NCBI RefSeq assembly: GCF_036108815.1
Contig: NZ_CP107985.1
Coordinates: 4,588,001-4,652,000 of the forward strand
Direction of reading: 5' to 3'
Source of the DNA: Streptomyces sp. NBC_00353
GTDB taxonomy: Bacteria; Actinomycetota; Actinomycetes; Streptomycetales; Streptomycetaceae
DNA length: 64,000 bases
In this document: piece after piece, positions 25,966 to 34,736 of the stretch
Position numbering within the stretch: position 1 is the stretch's first letter
Layout: every line of letters begins with the position of its first letter
Position numbers and translations under genes: made by a program
The notes under the pieces: model-generated
Told to the model about the DNA's origin: nothing
Database searches by the model: none
The model's input: only the letters and a program-made list of their open reading frames with translations

Positions 25966-26532
25966 GTGGCAAGGGGCAGCTCGGGAATCGTGGCCGGGCT
26001 CACTGCGGCGGCACTCGCCGCGGTCGGTTTCCTGGCCTACCAGGCATCGGCGAATGTCCCCGAGACACTCGCCGTCCCCAGCCCGAAGGCGACCAGCACC
26101 GCCCCCGCCGCCGGCCACGCCGCCGAGCACAAGGACAAGAAGAACCCGCTCGCGGTCCCCGCCGACTCCGGCGCCGGGGCGCGGGTCGTGTACGCGCTGG
26201 ACGACCGGCGGGTGTGGCTGGTCGACGCGAAGGGAAAGATGCTCCGGTCCTTCGCGGTCATGCCGAGTTCCGTGAATCCGCGGCCCGGGTCGTACAAGGT
26301 GCGTTCGCGCACGGGCGTCATCAAGGGCTCGGACGGCGTGCCGATCGAGCACGTGGTGCTGTTCGCGATGGCCGACGGCGGCGTGCCCGTCGGGTTCAGT
26401 GCGGCGCAGGACGGCTCCATGAAGAGCCCCGACCCGAAGCGGAAGACCGGCGGGGTACGGATGAAGCGGGCGGACGGCAACGCGATGTGGGCGTTCGCGA
26501 CGGTCGGCGCAAAGGTGGTCGTGGTCCCGTAA
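25966..26532 (+). CDS. Membrane-anchored protein with YkuD-like region
   Basis: 188 residues. N-terminal signal/anchor helix (about 7-28), an Ala/Pro/Lys linker, then a region (about 70-188) resembling an L,D-transpeptidase/YkuD fold (VVYALDDRRVWLVDAKGKM, RPGSYKVRSRTGVIKG), but the HxxxxxxxxSxGC catalytic motif is not seen, so it is probably not an active transpeptidase. The GTG at 25966 follows GAAAGGGG. The 170-base gap to tsaB is its promoter region. Confidence 0.75.
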   Translation: MARGSSGIVAGLTAAALAAVGFLAYQASANVPETLAVPSPKATSTAPAAGHAAEHKDKKNPLAVPADSGAGARVVYALDDRRVWLVDAKGKMLRSFAVMPSSVNPRPGSYKVRSRTGVIKGSDGVPIEHVVLFAMADGGVPVGFSAAQDGSMKSPDPKRKTGGVRMKRADGNAMWAFATVGAKVVVVP

Positions 26533-26577
26533 CGCCCGGGCGGAAGCCGGCTGCGCGCCGTCTCGTGCGGAAGCCCG

Positions 26578-26748
26578 CTACGCGGCGTCGCGCTCCTCGG
26601 ACGCCTGCGGCTCCCCTGATTCCTGCCGTTCCTCGGACGGCGGGGTGGAGACCGCGTTGGCCGCGGCGCAGGCCGCCAGCAGATCCTTCATCGACACCGC
26701 GGACGGCACTGGCGGCTGCGGCTGCGCTTCACGCTCGGGCGTCGGCAT
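26578..26748 (-). CDS. Small Glu/Pro/Ala-rich protein (56 aa)
   Basis: 56 residues. Core VSMKDLLAACAAANAVSTPP flanked by Pro/Gln/Glu-rich ends; one Cys; no membrane segment. A strong CAGGAGG ribosome-binding site lies 6 bases before the ATG at 26748, and a perfect palindrome (26780-26797) sits in its promoter region. Function unknown; the gene sits within the tsa cluster. Confidence 0.72.
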   Translation of the reverse strand: MPTPEREAQPQPPVPSAVSMKDLLAACAAANAVSTPPSEERQESGEPQASEERDAA

Positions 26749-26779
26749 GGATGCCTCCTGGGGCTCCGGTGGAAGGCGT

Positions 26780-26797
26780 GGTTAGGTAGACCTAACC
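26780..26797. promoter_or_regulatory. Perfect 8+8 palindrome GGTTAGGT-AG-ACCTAACC
   Basis: Eighteen bases with 8-bp perfect arms and a two-base centre, 31 bases before the start of the 56-aa gene. The half-sites resemble those of the iron-dependent DtxR/DmdR box, but the spacing is 2 rather than 7 bases. Probable operator for an unidentified dimeric repressor. Confidence 0.65.
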
Positions 26798-26882
26798 CGC
26801 TCTCGGCATCCATGTGACCACGCCCGGCCCGCCCCGCGCAACAATATGCCGACAGCCTGTCGGAAAACTCGTCTGCGCGGGC

Positions 26883-27476
26883 TCAGTGCGCCGCTTCCAG
26901 CGCCGCCCGCAGCCCGGACCAGCGCGCGCCGATCCCGACCAGCGTCACCGAGCGCCGTTCGTCGTCCGTATCACCGACCGCGCGGTGGATCACCACGTGC
27001 AGCCGGTCGTCCGACAGCTCCTCGACCTTGCCGTCGCCCCACTCCACGACCACCACCGACTCCGGCAGCGACACGTCGAGGTCCAGGTCCTCCATCTCGT
27101 CGAGCCCGCCGCCCAGCCGGTACGCGTCGACATGGACGAGCGCCGGGCCGGTGCCCAGCGACGGGTGGACGCGGGCGATCACAAAGGTGGGAGAGGTCAC
27201 GGCGCCGCGCACCCCGAGGCCCTCACCGAGGCCCCGGGTCAGCGTCGTCTTCCCGGCGCCGAGCTCACCGCTGAGCATCACGAGGTCGCCGGGGCGCAGC
27301 AGGCCGGCGATCCGGCGGCCCAGGGCCTGCATCTGTTCGGGGGAGGTGACGTCGAGGCGGGCGGTGACCGGGGTTTCCCCGGCGGGGGCCGCTCCGGCCT
27401 GCGTCTCCCCGGGCGCCGGGTGCGCGACCGGTGCGTTTGCGGCGTCAGCCGCCAGGCTGTTGTGCGGTGCTTCCAT
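26883..27476 (-). CDS. tsaE: tRNA threonylcarbamoyladenosine biosynthesis ATPase TsaE
   Basis: 197 residues. Walker A GELGAGKTTLTRG and the switch segment SPTFVIARVH, with HVDAYRL, mark the TsaE/YjeE P-loop ATPase that resets the TsaB-TsaD complex in t6A synthesis. The N-terminal 40 residues are a variable Ala/Pro-rich extension. The ATG at 27476 is chosen over an in-frame TTG at 27485. It overlaps the end of the upstream hydrolase by 32 bases, implying one operon. Confidence 0.93.
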   Translation of the reverse strand: MEAPHNSLAADAANAPVAHPAPGETQAGAAPAGETPVTARLDVTSPEQMQALGRRIAGLLRPGDLVMLSGELGAGKTTLTRGLGEGLGVRGAVTSPTFVIARVHPSLGTGPALVHVDAYRLGGGLDEMEDLDLDVSLPESVVVVEWGDGKVEELSDDRLHVVIHRAVGDTDDERRSVTLVGIGARWSGLRAALEAAH

Positions 27477-28710
27477 GCCCGCCAACGTTAGCCGCTGCCG
27501 GTACGGCTCCGATCCGGACCAACAGGTCCGCCATCCGGTCCGTCACCGTCTCCGGGTGCTCCAGCATCACCAGATGCCCGGCGTCCGGCACGATGACCAG
27601 CTCCGCGTCCGGCAGCTCGTCGGCGATGGCCTCGCTGTGCGAACTGGGCGTCACCAGGTCCTTGTCGCCCGCCAGGATCAGCACCGGGATGTCGCGGAAC
27701 GCGGGCAGCGCCGCACTCTTGTCGTGCTCGGTGAAGGCCGGGTAGAACTCCGCGACCACATCGATCGGGGTGGACTCGATCAGCCGCTCGGCGAACCGCT
27801 CGACCGCCGGATCCACGTCCCGCGAACCGAACGAGTACCGCTTGATGAGCCCGGCGAAGAGATCGGCGGTCGCCCGCCTGCCCCGCTCCACCAGCTCCGC
27901 CTGCGAGCCGAGCGCCTTCAGCACCCCGGGCAGCACCCGTCGCACGGCGTTCACGCCCGCGACCGGCAGCCCGAAGCTGACCTCGCCGAGCTTCCCGCTC
28001 GACGTGCCGACGAACGCGACGGCGGCGACCCGGTCCCGGATCAACTGCGGGTACTGATCGGCGAGCGCCATGATCGTCATGCCGCCCATCGAGTGCCCGA
28101 CCAGCAGCAGCCGGCCCTCGGGGGCGGCCGCGTCGATGACCGCCTTCAGGTCGCGGCCGAGCTGGTCGATGCCGACCGTCACACCCTCGGCCTGGGCCCG
28201 GCCGCGCTCGGAGCGGCCGTGGCTGCGCTGGTCCCAGTGCACGGTGCGCACCAGGCCGCGCAGCGCCGCCCGCTGGAAGTGCCAGGAGTCCTGGCTGAGG
28301 CAGTAGCCGTGGCTGAAGACGACGGTGACGGGCCCGGGGGCCTTGCGGCCGAAGAGCCGGCGCCGCCGCGGTCCGGTACCGGCGGCCCCGGCGCCCGCCC
28401 CCGGTCCGGTGCCCGCGCCCGTACCACCGTCCGGTTCGACCTCGTCGGTCTCGTAGTACAGCTCGGTGCCGTCGTCGGCGGTGGCCCGGCCGGGCATGCC
28501 GCGCAGCGAGCCGTACGGCCCCGAGGCGTCCAGCGCCAGCCTGGCCCTCCTGCGCATGCCCCGGCCGACAGTCATCCGCTCGACCGCGACCCCGGCCGCC
28601 GCACCGGCCGCGATCACGCCTATGGCGGCTCCGGCAATGCCTGCCCGGCGCCAGCCGACCGCCACAGCGGCCGCCGTCGCCATCGCGTCCCCCGCACTGC
28701 TCTCGCTCAC
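27445..28710 (-). CDS. Alpha/beta hydrolase
   Basis: 421 residues. N-terminal hydrophobic segment (about 22-45) suggests a membrane anchor. Nucleophile elbow GHSMGG, oxyanion strand FSHGYCLSQDSW, late acid in LAGDKDLVTP and catalytic His in PDAGHLVMLE are present. A Gly/Ala/Thr low-complexity insert (about 92-112) lies before the core. Substrate unknown. Conserved Streptomyces position between alr and tsaE. Confidence 0.88.
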   Translation of the reverse strand: MSESSAGDAMATAAAVAVGWRRAGIAGAAIGVIAAGAAAGVAVERMTVGRGMRRRARLALDASGPYGSLRGMPGRATADDGTELYYETDEVEPDGGTGAGTGPGAGAGAAGTGPRRRRLFGRKAPGPVTVVFSHGYCLSQDSWHFQRAALRGLVRTVHWDQRSHGRSERGRAQAEGVTVGIDQLGRDLKAVIDAAAPEGRLLLVGHSMGGMTIMALADQYPQLIRDRVAAVAFVGTSSGKLGEVSFGLPVAGVNAVRRVLPGVLKALGSQAELVERGRRATADLFAGLIKRYSFGSRDVDPAVERFAERLIESTPIDVVAEFYPAFTEHDKSAALPAFRDIPVLILAGDKDLVTPSSHSEAIADELPDAELVIVPDAGHLVMLEHPETVTDRMADLLVRIGAVPAAANVGGHGSTAQQPGG

Positions 28711-28784
28711 CGTGCCGCGCTCCTCGTCGATCGTTGTCCGTCAGGTCTGGTCAGGAGATGCAGGACGTGCCGGATCGGGCTTGA

Positions 28785-30005
28785 TCAGGTCGGATCGGGC
28801 GGGGTCTCGTTCTCGGCGGCCCGGATCCCGTCCGGGCCGGCCTGGGCGTCGTTCTCGTCGGCAGGGGTCTCGTTCACATAGACGCGCGGTACCCGGCCGC
28901 CGATGCGGGTGACGATCTCGTACGCGATCGTGCCGGCCGCCTCCGCCCAGTCCTCGGCACTCGGCTCACCCCGGTCCCCCGGCCCGAACAGCACCGCGTC
29001 GCTGCCCACCTCGACGACGTCCCCACCGAGGTCGACGACGAACTGGTCCATCGCCACCCGGCCCGCGACCCGCCTCAGGGCGCCGCCGACGAGGACCGGG
29101 CCGCGCCCGGAGGCGTGGCGCGGGATGCCGTCCGCGTAGCCGAGCGGGATCAGGCCGAGCGTCGTCTCGGCGGACGTCGTGTAGTGGTGCCCGTAGCTGA
29201 CACCGTGACCCGCCGGCACCTGCTTGACCAGGGCGATCGACGCGGCGAGCGTCATCACCGGGCGCAGCCCGAAGTCCGCCGGGGTGCCCAGCTCGGGGCT
29301 GGGCGAGATGCCGTACATGGCGATCCCGGTCCGTACGAGGTCGAAGTGCGACTCGGGGACCGTCAGCGTCGCCGGAGAGTTCGCCATGTGCCGTACCTCG
29401 GGTTCGACGCCCGCCTTCTCCGCGTACGCCACCATGTCCCGGTACACGCCCAACTGGGCGGCGATCGACGGGTGGCCCGGCTCGTCGGCGCAGGCGAAGT
29501 GGGACCAGAGGCCGGTGATGCGGACCGTGCCCGCCTGCTCGGCGGTGCGGGCGGCGGCGACCAGCTCCGGCCAGTCGGCGGGCTGGCAGCCGTTGCGCCC
29601 GAGGCCCGTGTCGGCCTTGAGCTGGATACGGGCCGGCCGGCCGGCCTCCTCGGCCGCGGCGACGACCTCGCGCAGCGCCCACATACCGCTCACCGACACG
29701 TCGATGTCGGCCTCGATCGCCTCGCGCCAGGGGCCGCCCGGCGTCCACAGCCAGCACATCACCCGGCCGCCGAGCCCGGCGGCGCGCAGGGCCAGTGCCT
29801 CGTGCGGCGTCGCGGTGCCGAGCCAGGTCGCCCCGGCTTCGAGCGCGGCCCTGGCACAGGGCACCGCCCCGTGCCCGTACGCGTCGGACTTGACGACGGC
29901 CATGAGTTGCGCGCCGGCCGCCCGGGCACGCAGCGCGCGCACGTTGGCGCGCAGTGCGGCGAGGTCGATCTCGGCTCGGGCTCTCAAGGACGCTGTCTCG
30001 TTCAT
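28785..30005 (-). CDS. alr: Alanine racemase
   Basis: 406 residues. PLP enzyme converting L- to D-alanine for peptidoglycan. PLP-lysine in AVVKSDAYGHG (Lys39), catalytic Tyr in VSYGHHYTT, and the C-terminal beta domain (LGYADGIPRHAS, VAGRVAMDQFVVD) are intact. An acidic 35-residue tail follows the domain. The ATG at 30005 (MNETASLRARAEIDL) is chosen; the open frame continues to 30149, but that extension would overlap the DUF488 gene and is not conserved-looking. Confidence 0.95.
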   Translation of the reverse strand: MNETASLRARAEIDLAALRANVRALRARAAGAQLMAVVKSDAYGHGAVPCARAALEAGATWLGTATPHEALALRAAGLGGRVMCWLWTPGGPWREAIEADIDVSVSGMWALREVVAAAEEAGRPARIQLKADTGLGRNGCQPADWPELVAAARTAEQAGTVRITGLWSHFACADEPGHPSIAAQLGVYRDMVAYAEKAGVEPEVRHMANSPATLTVPESHFDLVRTGIAMYGISPSPELGTPADFGLRPVMTLAASIALVKQVPAGHGVSYGHHYTTSAETTLGLIPLGYADGIPRHASGRGPVLVGGALRRVAGRVAMDQFVVDLGGDVVEVGSDAVLFGPGDRGEPSAEDWAEAAGTIAYEIVTRIGGRVPRVYVNETPADENDAQAGPDGIRAAENETPPDPT

Positions 30006-30099
30006 CGCGCCCAGTCTCTCAGAGGCGTACGACAGGGCCCTCAGGTACCGGGCCCGGGGCGCGTCAGGGGCGTCGGGACCACGCACGACGCCGCCGACG

Positions 30100-30510
30100 T
30101 CACCGGTGGCGCAGCTCATGTTCCACATGGTCGACGAGGACCGGGACATGACTGTGCGGGACGTCCTTCACCGCCGTGACCAGGGTCACCGGCCCACCCG
30201 CGCGGACCAGTTCCACCAGCTCATGGACCGCCGCCGTGTGCACGGGGTCGGCGAGCTCGGCACGGTAGCGGTCGACGAAGTCGTCGTAGCGGGTGCCGGT
30301 GCGGTCCTCGTGGTACCAGGAGCGGAGTTCGTTCGACGGTGTGAGGTCCTTGAGCCACCGGTCGATCCTTGCCCGGTCCTTGGCGACGCCGCGGGGCCAG
30401 AGCCGGTCGACGAGGACCCGGGTCCCGTCACCGTCCTCCTGCGGGTCGTACACCCGGCGTACCCGTACCGAACTGCTGCCCACCGTCGACCACTCCTCAC
30501 CGGCTCTCAT
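30100..30510 (-). CDS. DUF488 family protein
   Basis: 136 residues. The family core RRVYDPQEDGDGTRVLVDRLWPRG and LRSWYHED, with TLVTAVKDVPHSH near the end, match the YeaO-like branch of DUF488. Function unknown. The proposed start at 30510 lies just downstream of nnrDE. Confidence 0.85.
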   Translation of the reverse strand: MRAGEEWSTVGSSSVRVRRVYDPQEDGDGTRVLVDRLWPRGVAKDRARIDRWLKDLTPSNELRSWYHEDRTGTRYDDFVDRYRAELADPVHTAAVHELVELVRAGGPVTLVTAVKDVPHSHVPVLVDHVEHELRHR

Positions 30511-30544
30511 CTGCGGTTCCCTGCCCGCTGGTGCTCAGGATCGC

Positions 30545-32005
30545 TCAGGCCCGTACGTCCCGCCACGCCGCCGGGATCGCGTCCGCGACGTCCTGCGCGG
30601 CGACCGGGCCGCCGTCCGAGGCGTGCCGGGCCGCCAGACCGTGCAGATGGGCACCGACGGAGGCGGCGTCGCGCGGATCGAGGCCCGCGGCCAGCAGGGA
30701 TCCCGTCAGCCCGGAGAGGACGTCGCCGCTGCCCGCCGTGGCCAGCCAGGAGGTGCCGGTCGGATTGACCCGTACGGGAGTGTGCTCGGTGTCGGTGGCG
30801 ACCAGCGTCGTCGACCCCTTGAGCAGCACGGTGGCGCGGTAGCGGGCGGCGAGTTCCCGCACGGCGGCGAGCCGCCCCGCCTCGACCTCCTCGCGCGGCA
30901 CGCCGAGCAGCGCGGCAGCCTCCCCGGCGTGCGGGGTGAGCAGCGTCGGAGCGGTGCGCGACCGCACGACGGAGGCGTCGAGCAGCCGCAGCCCGTCCGC
31001 GTCCACCAGTACCGGGACATCGGCGGCCAGCACGTCGGCGACCGCCGAGACGGCCGCCGTACCGTCACCGAGCCCGGGGCCGACGACCCATGCCTGCACC
31101 CGCCCCGCCTTCGACGGCGGCCCCGAGTGGACCAGGGTCTCGGGGTGCCGGGCGATCACGGCGTCGGCGCCCGGGCCGACGTACCGCACCGCCCCCGCAC
31201 CGCCCCGCAGCGCCCCGCCGACGGCGAGCACCGCCGCTCCCGGATACCGGGCGGACCCGGCGACGATGCCGACGACCCCGCGCCGGTACTTGTCGCTCTC
31301 ACTGGCGGGAACGGGCAGCAGCGCGGCGACGTCCGCGTACTGCAGCGCCTCCAGATCGGGTACGCCGGGCAGCTCGTCGTCGAGCCCGATGTCGACGAGG
31401 CGCAGCGCGCCCGCCCGGTCGGCGGCCGGGTCGATGAGCAGCCCCGGTTTGTACGTGCCGAAGGTGACCGTCGCATCGGCCCGCACGGCGTCGCCGAGCA
31501 CCTCACCGGTGTCCGCCTCGACACCGCTGGGCAGATCGACGGCGACGATCGGTGCCCCGGTCGCCTCGAGGGCCCGCACCAGCGCGGCCGCGCCCTCACG
31601 CAGCCCGCCGCGGCCGCCGATGCCGGTGATGCCGTCGACGACGAGATCGACACGGCCGATCAGGTCCGTGCTCACCCGGTCGGCGCCGTCCACACGCCCG
31701 CCCGCCGCGCGGAGCGCCGCGACCCCGCCCTCGTGGGCCCGGTCCGGCGCGGTCAGCAGGGCGCGGACGCCCGCGCCGCGCCGGGCCAGCCGGGCCCCCG
31801 CGTACAGCGCGTCGCCGCCGTTGTCGCCGCTGCCGACGAGCAGGACGACCCGGGACCCGTACACCCGGCCGCTCCGCCGCAGCAGATCGGCGCAGGCCGC
31901 CGCGAGACCCGCGGCGGCCCGTTGCATCAGGGCGCCGTCGGGCAGCCGTGCCATCAGGGCGCGCTCGGCGGCCCGTACGGTCTCCACGCTGTACGCAGTT
32001 CGCAT
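30545..32005 (-). CDS. nnrDE: Bifunctional NAD(P)H-hydrate epimerase/dehydratase
   Basis: 486 residues, fusion of two repair enzymes. Residues 1-215: epimerase (YjeF_N) with GSGDNGGDALYAGARLARRG and DGITGIGGRG. Residues 230-486: ADP-dependent dehydratase (ribokinase-like) with KYRRGVVGIVAGSARYPGAA, TPHAGEAAALL and the catalytic-loop ATAGSGDVLSG. Together they repair hydrated NAD(P)H. Follows acpS with a 4-base gap. Confidence 0.95.
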   Translation of the reverse strand: MRTAYSVETVRAAERALMARLPDGALMQRAAAGLAAACADLLRRSGRVYGSRVVLLVGSGDNGGDALYAGARLARRGAGVRALLTAPDRAHEGGVAALRAAGGRVDGADRVSTDLIGRVDLVVDGITGIGGRGGLREGAAALVRALEATGAPIVAVDLPSGVEADTGEVLGDAVRADATVTFGTYKPGLLIDPAADRAGALRLVDIGLDDELPGVPDLEALQYADVAALLPVPASESDKYRRGVVGIVAGSARYPGAAVLAVGGALRGGAGAVRYVGPGADAVIARHPETLVHSGPPSKAGRVQAWVVGPGLGDGTAAVSAVADVLAADVPVLVDADGLRLLDASVVRSRTAPTLLTPHAGEAAALLGVPREEVEAGRLAAVRELAARYRATVLLKGSTTLVATDTEHTPVRVNPTGTSWLATAGSGDVLSGLTGSLLAAGLDPRDAASVGAHLHGLAARHASDGGPVAAQDVADAIPAAWRDVRA

Positions 32006-32009
32006 ACGG

Positions 32010-32390
32010 TCAACCCTCCGCGATCACCACGGCCGACGCCACCCCCGCGTCATGGCTCAGCGAGACGTGCCAGTGCTGTACGCCCAGCTCGGCCGCGCGC
32101 GCGGCGACGGTGCCGACGACGCGCAGCCGGGGCTGCCCGCTGTCCTCGACGAACACCTCGGCATCCGTCCACAGCAGATCGCCGGGCGCCCCCAGCGCCT
32201 TGGCGATGGCCTCCTTGGCGGCGAACCTGGCGGCCAGCGAGGCGATCCCACGCCGCTCGCCGCTGGGCAGCAGCAACTCGCTGTCCAGGAACAGCCGCTG
32301 AGCCAGATGCGGCGTACGCTGCAGCGCCGCGTCGAACCGTTCGATCTCCGCCACATCGATCCCGACCCCGATGATCACGCGCTCACTCAC
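32010..32390 (-). CDS. acpS: Holo-[acyl-carrier-protein] synthase
   Basis: 126 residues. Transfers 4'-phosphopantetheine from CoA to acyl carrier protein for fatty acid synthesis. Mg-binding GIDVAEIERF and RFAAKEAIAKALG are the two family signatures. Lies 12 bases after glmS in the glmS-acpS-nnrDE transcription unit. Confidence 0.95.
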   Translation of the reverse strand: MSERVIIGVGIDVAEIERFDAALQRTPHLAQRLFLDSELLLPSGERRGIASLAARFAAKEAIAKALGAPGDLLWTDAEVFVEDSGQPRLRVVGTVAARAAELGVQHWHVSLSHDAGVASAVVIAEG

Positions 32391-32402
32391 TCATTCATTG
32401 GT

Positions 32403-34250
32403 TCACTCGACGGTCACGGACTTCGCCAGATTGCGTGGCTGGTCCACCTCGTTGCCGCGGGCGGTGGCCAGTTCGCAGGCGAAGACCTGCAACGGCACGG
32501 TCGCCACCAGCGGCTGAAGCAGCGTAGGCGTAGCGGGGATCCAGATCAGATGGTCGGCGTACGGAACGACCGCCTCGTCGCCCTCCTCCGCGATGACGAT
32601 GGTGCGCGCGCCACGCGCCCGGATCTCCTGGATGTTCGACACGATCTTCTCGTGGAGCACCGACCGGCTGCGCGGCGACGGCACGACCACGACGACCGGC
32701 AGATCGTTCTCGATGAGCGCGATCGGCCCGTGCTTCAGCTCACCGGCGGCGAAGCCCTCGGCATGCATGTACGCGAGTTCCTTGAGCTTCAACGCGCCTT
32801 CGAGGGCCACCGGGTAACCCACATGGCGCCCCAGGAAGAGGACGGTGTCCTGGTGCGCCAGCGAGCGGGCCAGCTCCCGCACCGGCTCCATGGTCTCCAG
32901 CACCCGTTCGACCTGCCCGGGGACCTCGGAGAGCTGCCGGACGACGGTCCGGATCTCGTCGCCCCACTTCGTGCCGCGGGTCTGGCCGAGATACAGGGCG
33001 ACGAGATAACAGGCGACGAGCTGCGTCAGGAACGCCTTGGTCGAGGCGACGGCGACCTCCGGTCCGGCGTGCGTGTACAGCACCGCGTCGGACTCACGTG
33101 GAATGGTCGACCCGTTCGTATTGCAGATGGCGAGGACCTTCGCTCCCTGCTCGCGGGCGTGCCGCAGAGCCATCAGCGTGTCCATCGTCTCCCCGGACTG
33201 GGAGATCGCGATGACGAGGGTGCGCTGGTCGAGGATCGGGTCGCGGTAGCGGAACTCGCTGGCGAGCTCCGTCTCGCAGGGCAGCCGGGTCCAGTGCTCG
33301 ATGGCGTACTTGGCGATCATCCCGGCGTGGAACGCGGTCCCGCAGGCGACGATGACGACCTTGTCGACCTCCCGGAGCACATGCGGCGGGATGCGCACCT
33401 CGTCGAGGTGGAGCGAGCCCGCGCGGTCGATCCGGCCCAGCAGGGTGTCGGCGACCGCCTTCGGCTGCTCGGAGATCTCCTTGAGCATGAAGTAGTCGTA
33501 GCCGCCCTTCTCGGCCGCGGAAGCGTCCCAGTCCACGTGGTACTTACGGACATCCGCGGGCTGTCCGTCGAAGTCGGTGACCGTGACGGACTCCCGCCGC
33601 AGCTCGACGACCTGATCCTGCCCCAGCTCGATCGCGGACCGGGTGTGCGCGATGAACGCGGCCACATCGGAGGCCAGAAACGCCTCCCCCTCCCCGACCC
33701 CGACCACCAGCGGCGAGTTCCGCCGGGCCCCCACCACCACATCCGGCTCATCGGCATGCACGGCCACCAGGGTGAACGCCCCTTCGAGCTGTCGGCAGAC
33801 CTGCCGCATCGCCTCCGCCGGATCACCGCTCGACGAGTACGCCTCGGCGAGCAGATGGGCGACGACCTCGGTGTCGGTCTCGGACGCCAGATCGTGGCCG
33901 CGCTCGGCAAGTTCGGCGCGCAGCGCGGCGAAGTTCTCGATGATGCCGTTGTGCACGACGGCGACGCGCCCCGCGTTGTCGAGATGCGGGTGGGCATTGG
34001 CATCGGTGGGAGCGCCGTGGGTGGCCCAACGGGTGTGCCCGATCCCGGTGGTCCCGGCCGGAAGGGGCTGCTCCACCAGCGCCTTCTCCAGATTGACGAG
34101 CTTCCCGGCCTTCTTCACGGAGGCAAGCCCGCCGTCCGCGAGAACGGCGATGCCCGCGGAGTCGTAACCCCGGTATTCGAGGCGCTTGAGCCCCGCGACG
34201 ACAACATCGAGCGCGGACTGCCCACCGACGTAACCGACGATTCCACACAT
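32403..34250 (-). CDS. glmS: Glucosamine-6-phosphate synthase (isomerizing)
   Basis: 615 residues. Makes glucosamine 6-phosphate from fructose 6-phosphate and glutamine, the first step to UDP-GlcNAc. N-terminal glutaminase with nucleophile Cys2 (MCGIVGYVGG); two SIS sugar-isomerase domains (about 290-430 and 460-600; ISQSGETMDT, ELKHGPIAL). Ends with the conserved NLAKSVTVE. The ATG at 34250 must be the start because Cys2 is exposed by Met removal; the open frame upstream to 34322 is excluded. No glmS ribozyme is evident upstream. Confidence 0.97.
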   Translation of the reverse strand: MCGIVGYVGGQSALDVVVAGLKRLEYRGYDSAGIAVLADGGLASVKKAGKLVNLEKALVEQPLPAGTTGIGHTRWATHGAPTDANAHPHLDNAGRVAVVHNGIIENFAALRAELAERGHDLASETDTEVVAHLLAEAYSSSGDPAEAMRQVCRQLEGAFTLVAVHADEPDVVVGARRNSPLVVGVGEGEAFLASDVAAFIAHTRSAIELGQDQVVELRRESVTVTDFDGQPADVRKYHVDWDASAAEKGGYDYFMLKEISEQPKAVADTLLGRIDRAGSLHLDEVRIPPHVLREVDKVVIVACGTAFHAGMIAKYAIEHWTRLPCETELASEFRYRDPILDQRTLVIAISQSGETMDTLMALRHAREQGAKVLAICNTNGSTIPRESDAVLYTHAGPEVAVASTKAFLTQLVACYLVALYLGQTRGTKWGDEIRTVVRQLSEVPGQVERVLETMEPVRELARSLAHQDTVLFLGRHVGYPVALEGALKLKELAYMHAEGFAAGELKHGPIALIENDLPVVVVVPSPRSRSVLHEKIVSNIQEIRARGARTIVIAEEGDEAVVPYADHLIWIPATPTLLQPLVATVPLQVFACELATARGNEVDQPRNLAKSVTVE

Positions 34251-34736
34251 AACGATCCTTTCGTGGTCGCCCTCCCCTCGCTTGGCATCGTCGCAGAAGG
34301 GACGCGGAGCGGCCGGGATCATTCGTCGGCGGAGTCACTGCAATCCGCTGCGAGCCGCAGCCCAAGGTCCGCTTCCCCCTCCTGCGCCCACCGCCGAGGC
34401 GCTGCGATCTGCCGGCCGCCCAGGCGCAGGCCTCGGACTCGGCACCGTCGATCCGGTACGCCCCGGCCGGCCTCGCCGACGGTCCACGAGAGAGGAGCGG
34501 GCACCCTGGTCAATCCGGCCGCGGGTGTCGGAGACGGCGGCGTCGGACGTGGCCCTGACGTGCGGTGAAGTCCCCTCCGGTTCCGCTCGGCGGACGGCCG
34601 TAAAACTCACCGCCGCACTGTCCGCGCAGGCTGCTAACCTCCGGTTCTTCGTTGTCTCACCCCGCCCGTCGTCGACACGCCCGCGAGCCGTCCCGCACGC
34701 GAGCCCCCACCGGTCGCGTCCGCTCCGAGGACTGTC
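34251..34736. other. 486-base gap between glmS and the helical-repeat gene
   Basis: Divergent control region. Several GC-biased open frames are present but lack ribosome-binding sites or domains. A -10-like GCTAACCT around 34631-34638 could serve the rightward gene. No riboswitch-like or ribozyme fold recognised. Confidence 0.5.

Noticed and set aside
26780..26797. Iron box (DtxR/DmdR site)
   Set aside because: The half-sites look similar, but they are separated by 2 rather than 7 bases.
30006..30149. N-terminal extension of alanine racemase
   Set aside because: It would overlap the DUF488 gene and adds sequence unlike other racemases; the ATG at 30005 fits the family.
30936..34568. A very long open frame on the + strand (over 1,200 codons) and many other long frames opposite real genes
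   Set aside because: They are shadows of nnrDE, acpS and glmS created by GC-rich third positions; the composition is Arg/Pro/Ala-rich with no domains.
34251..34736. glmS ribozyme or other riboswitch
   Set aside because: No matching conserved core was recognised upstream of glmS.
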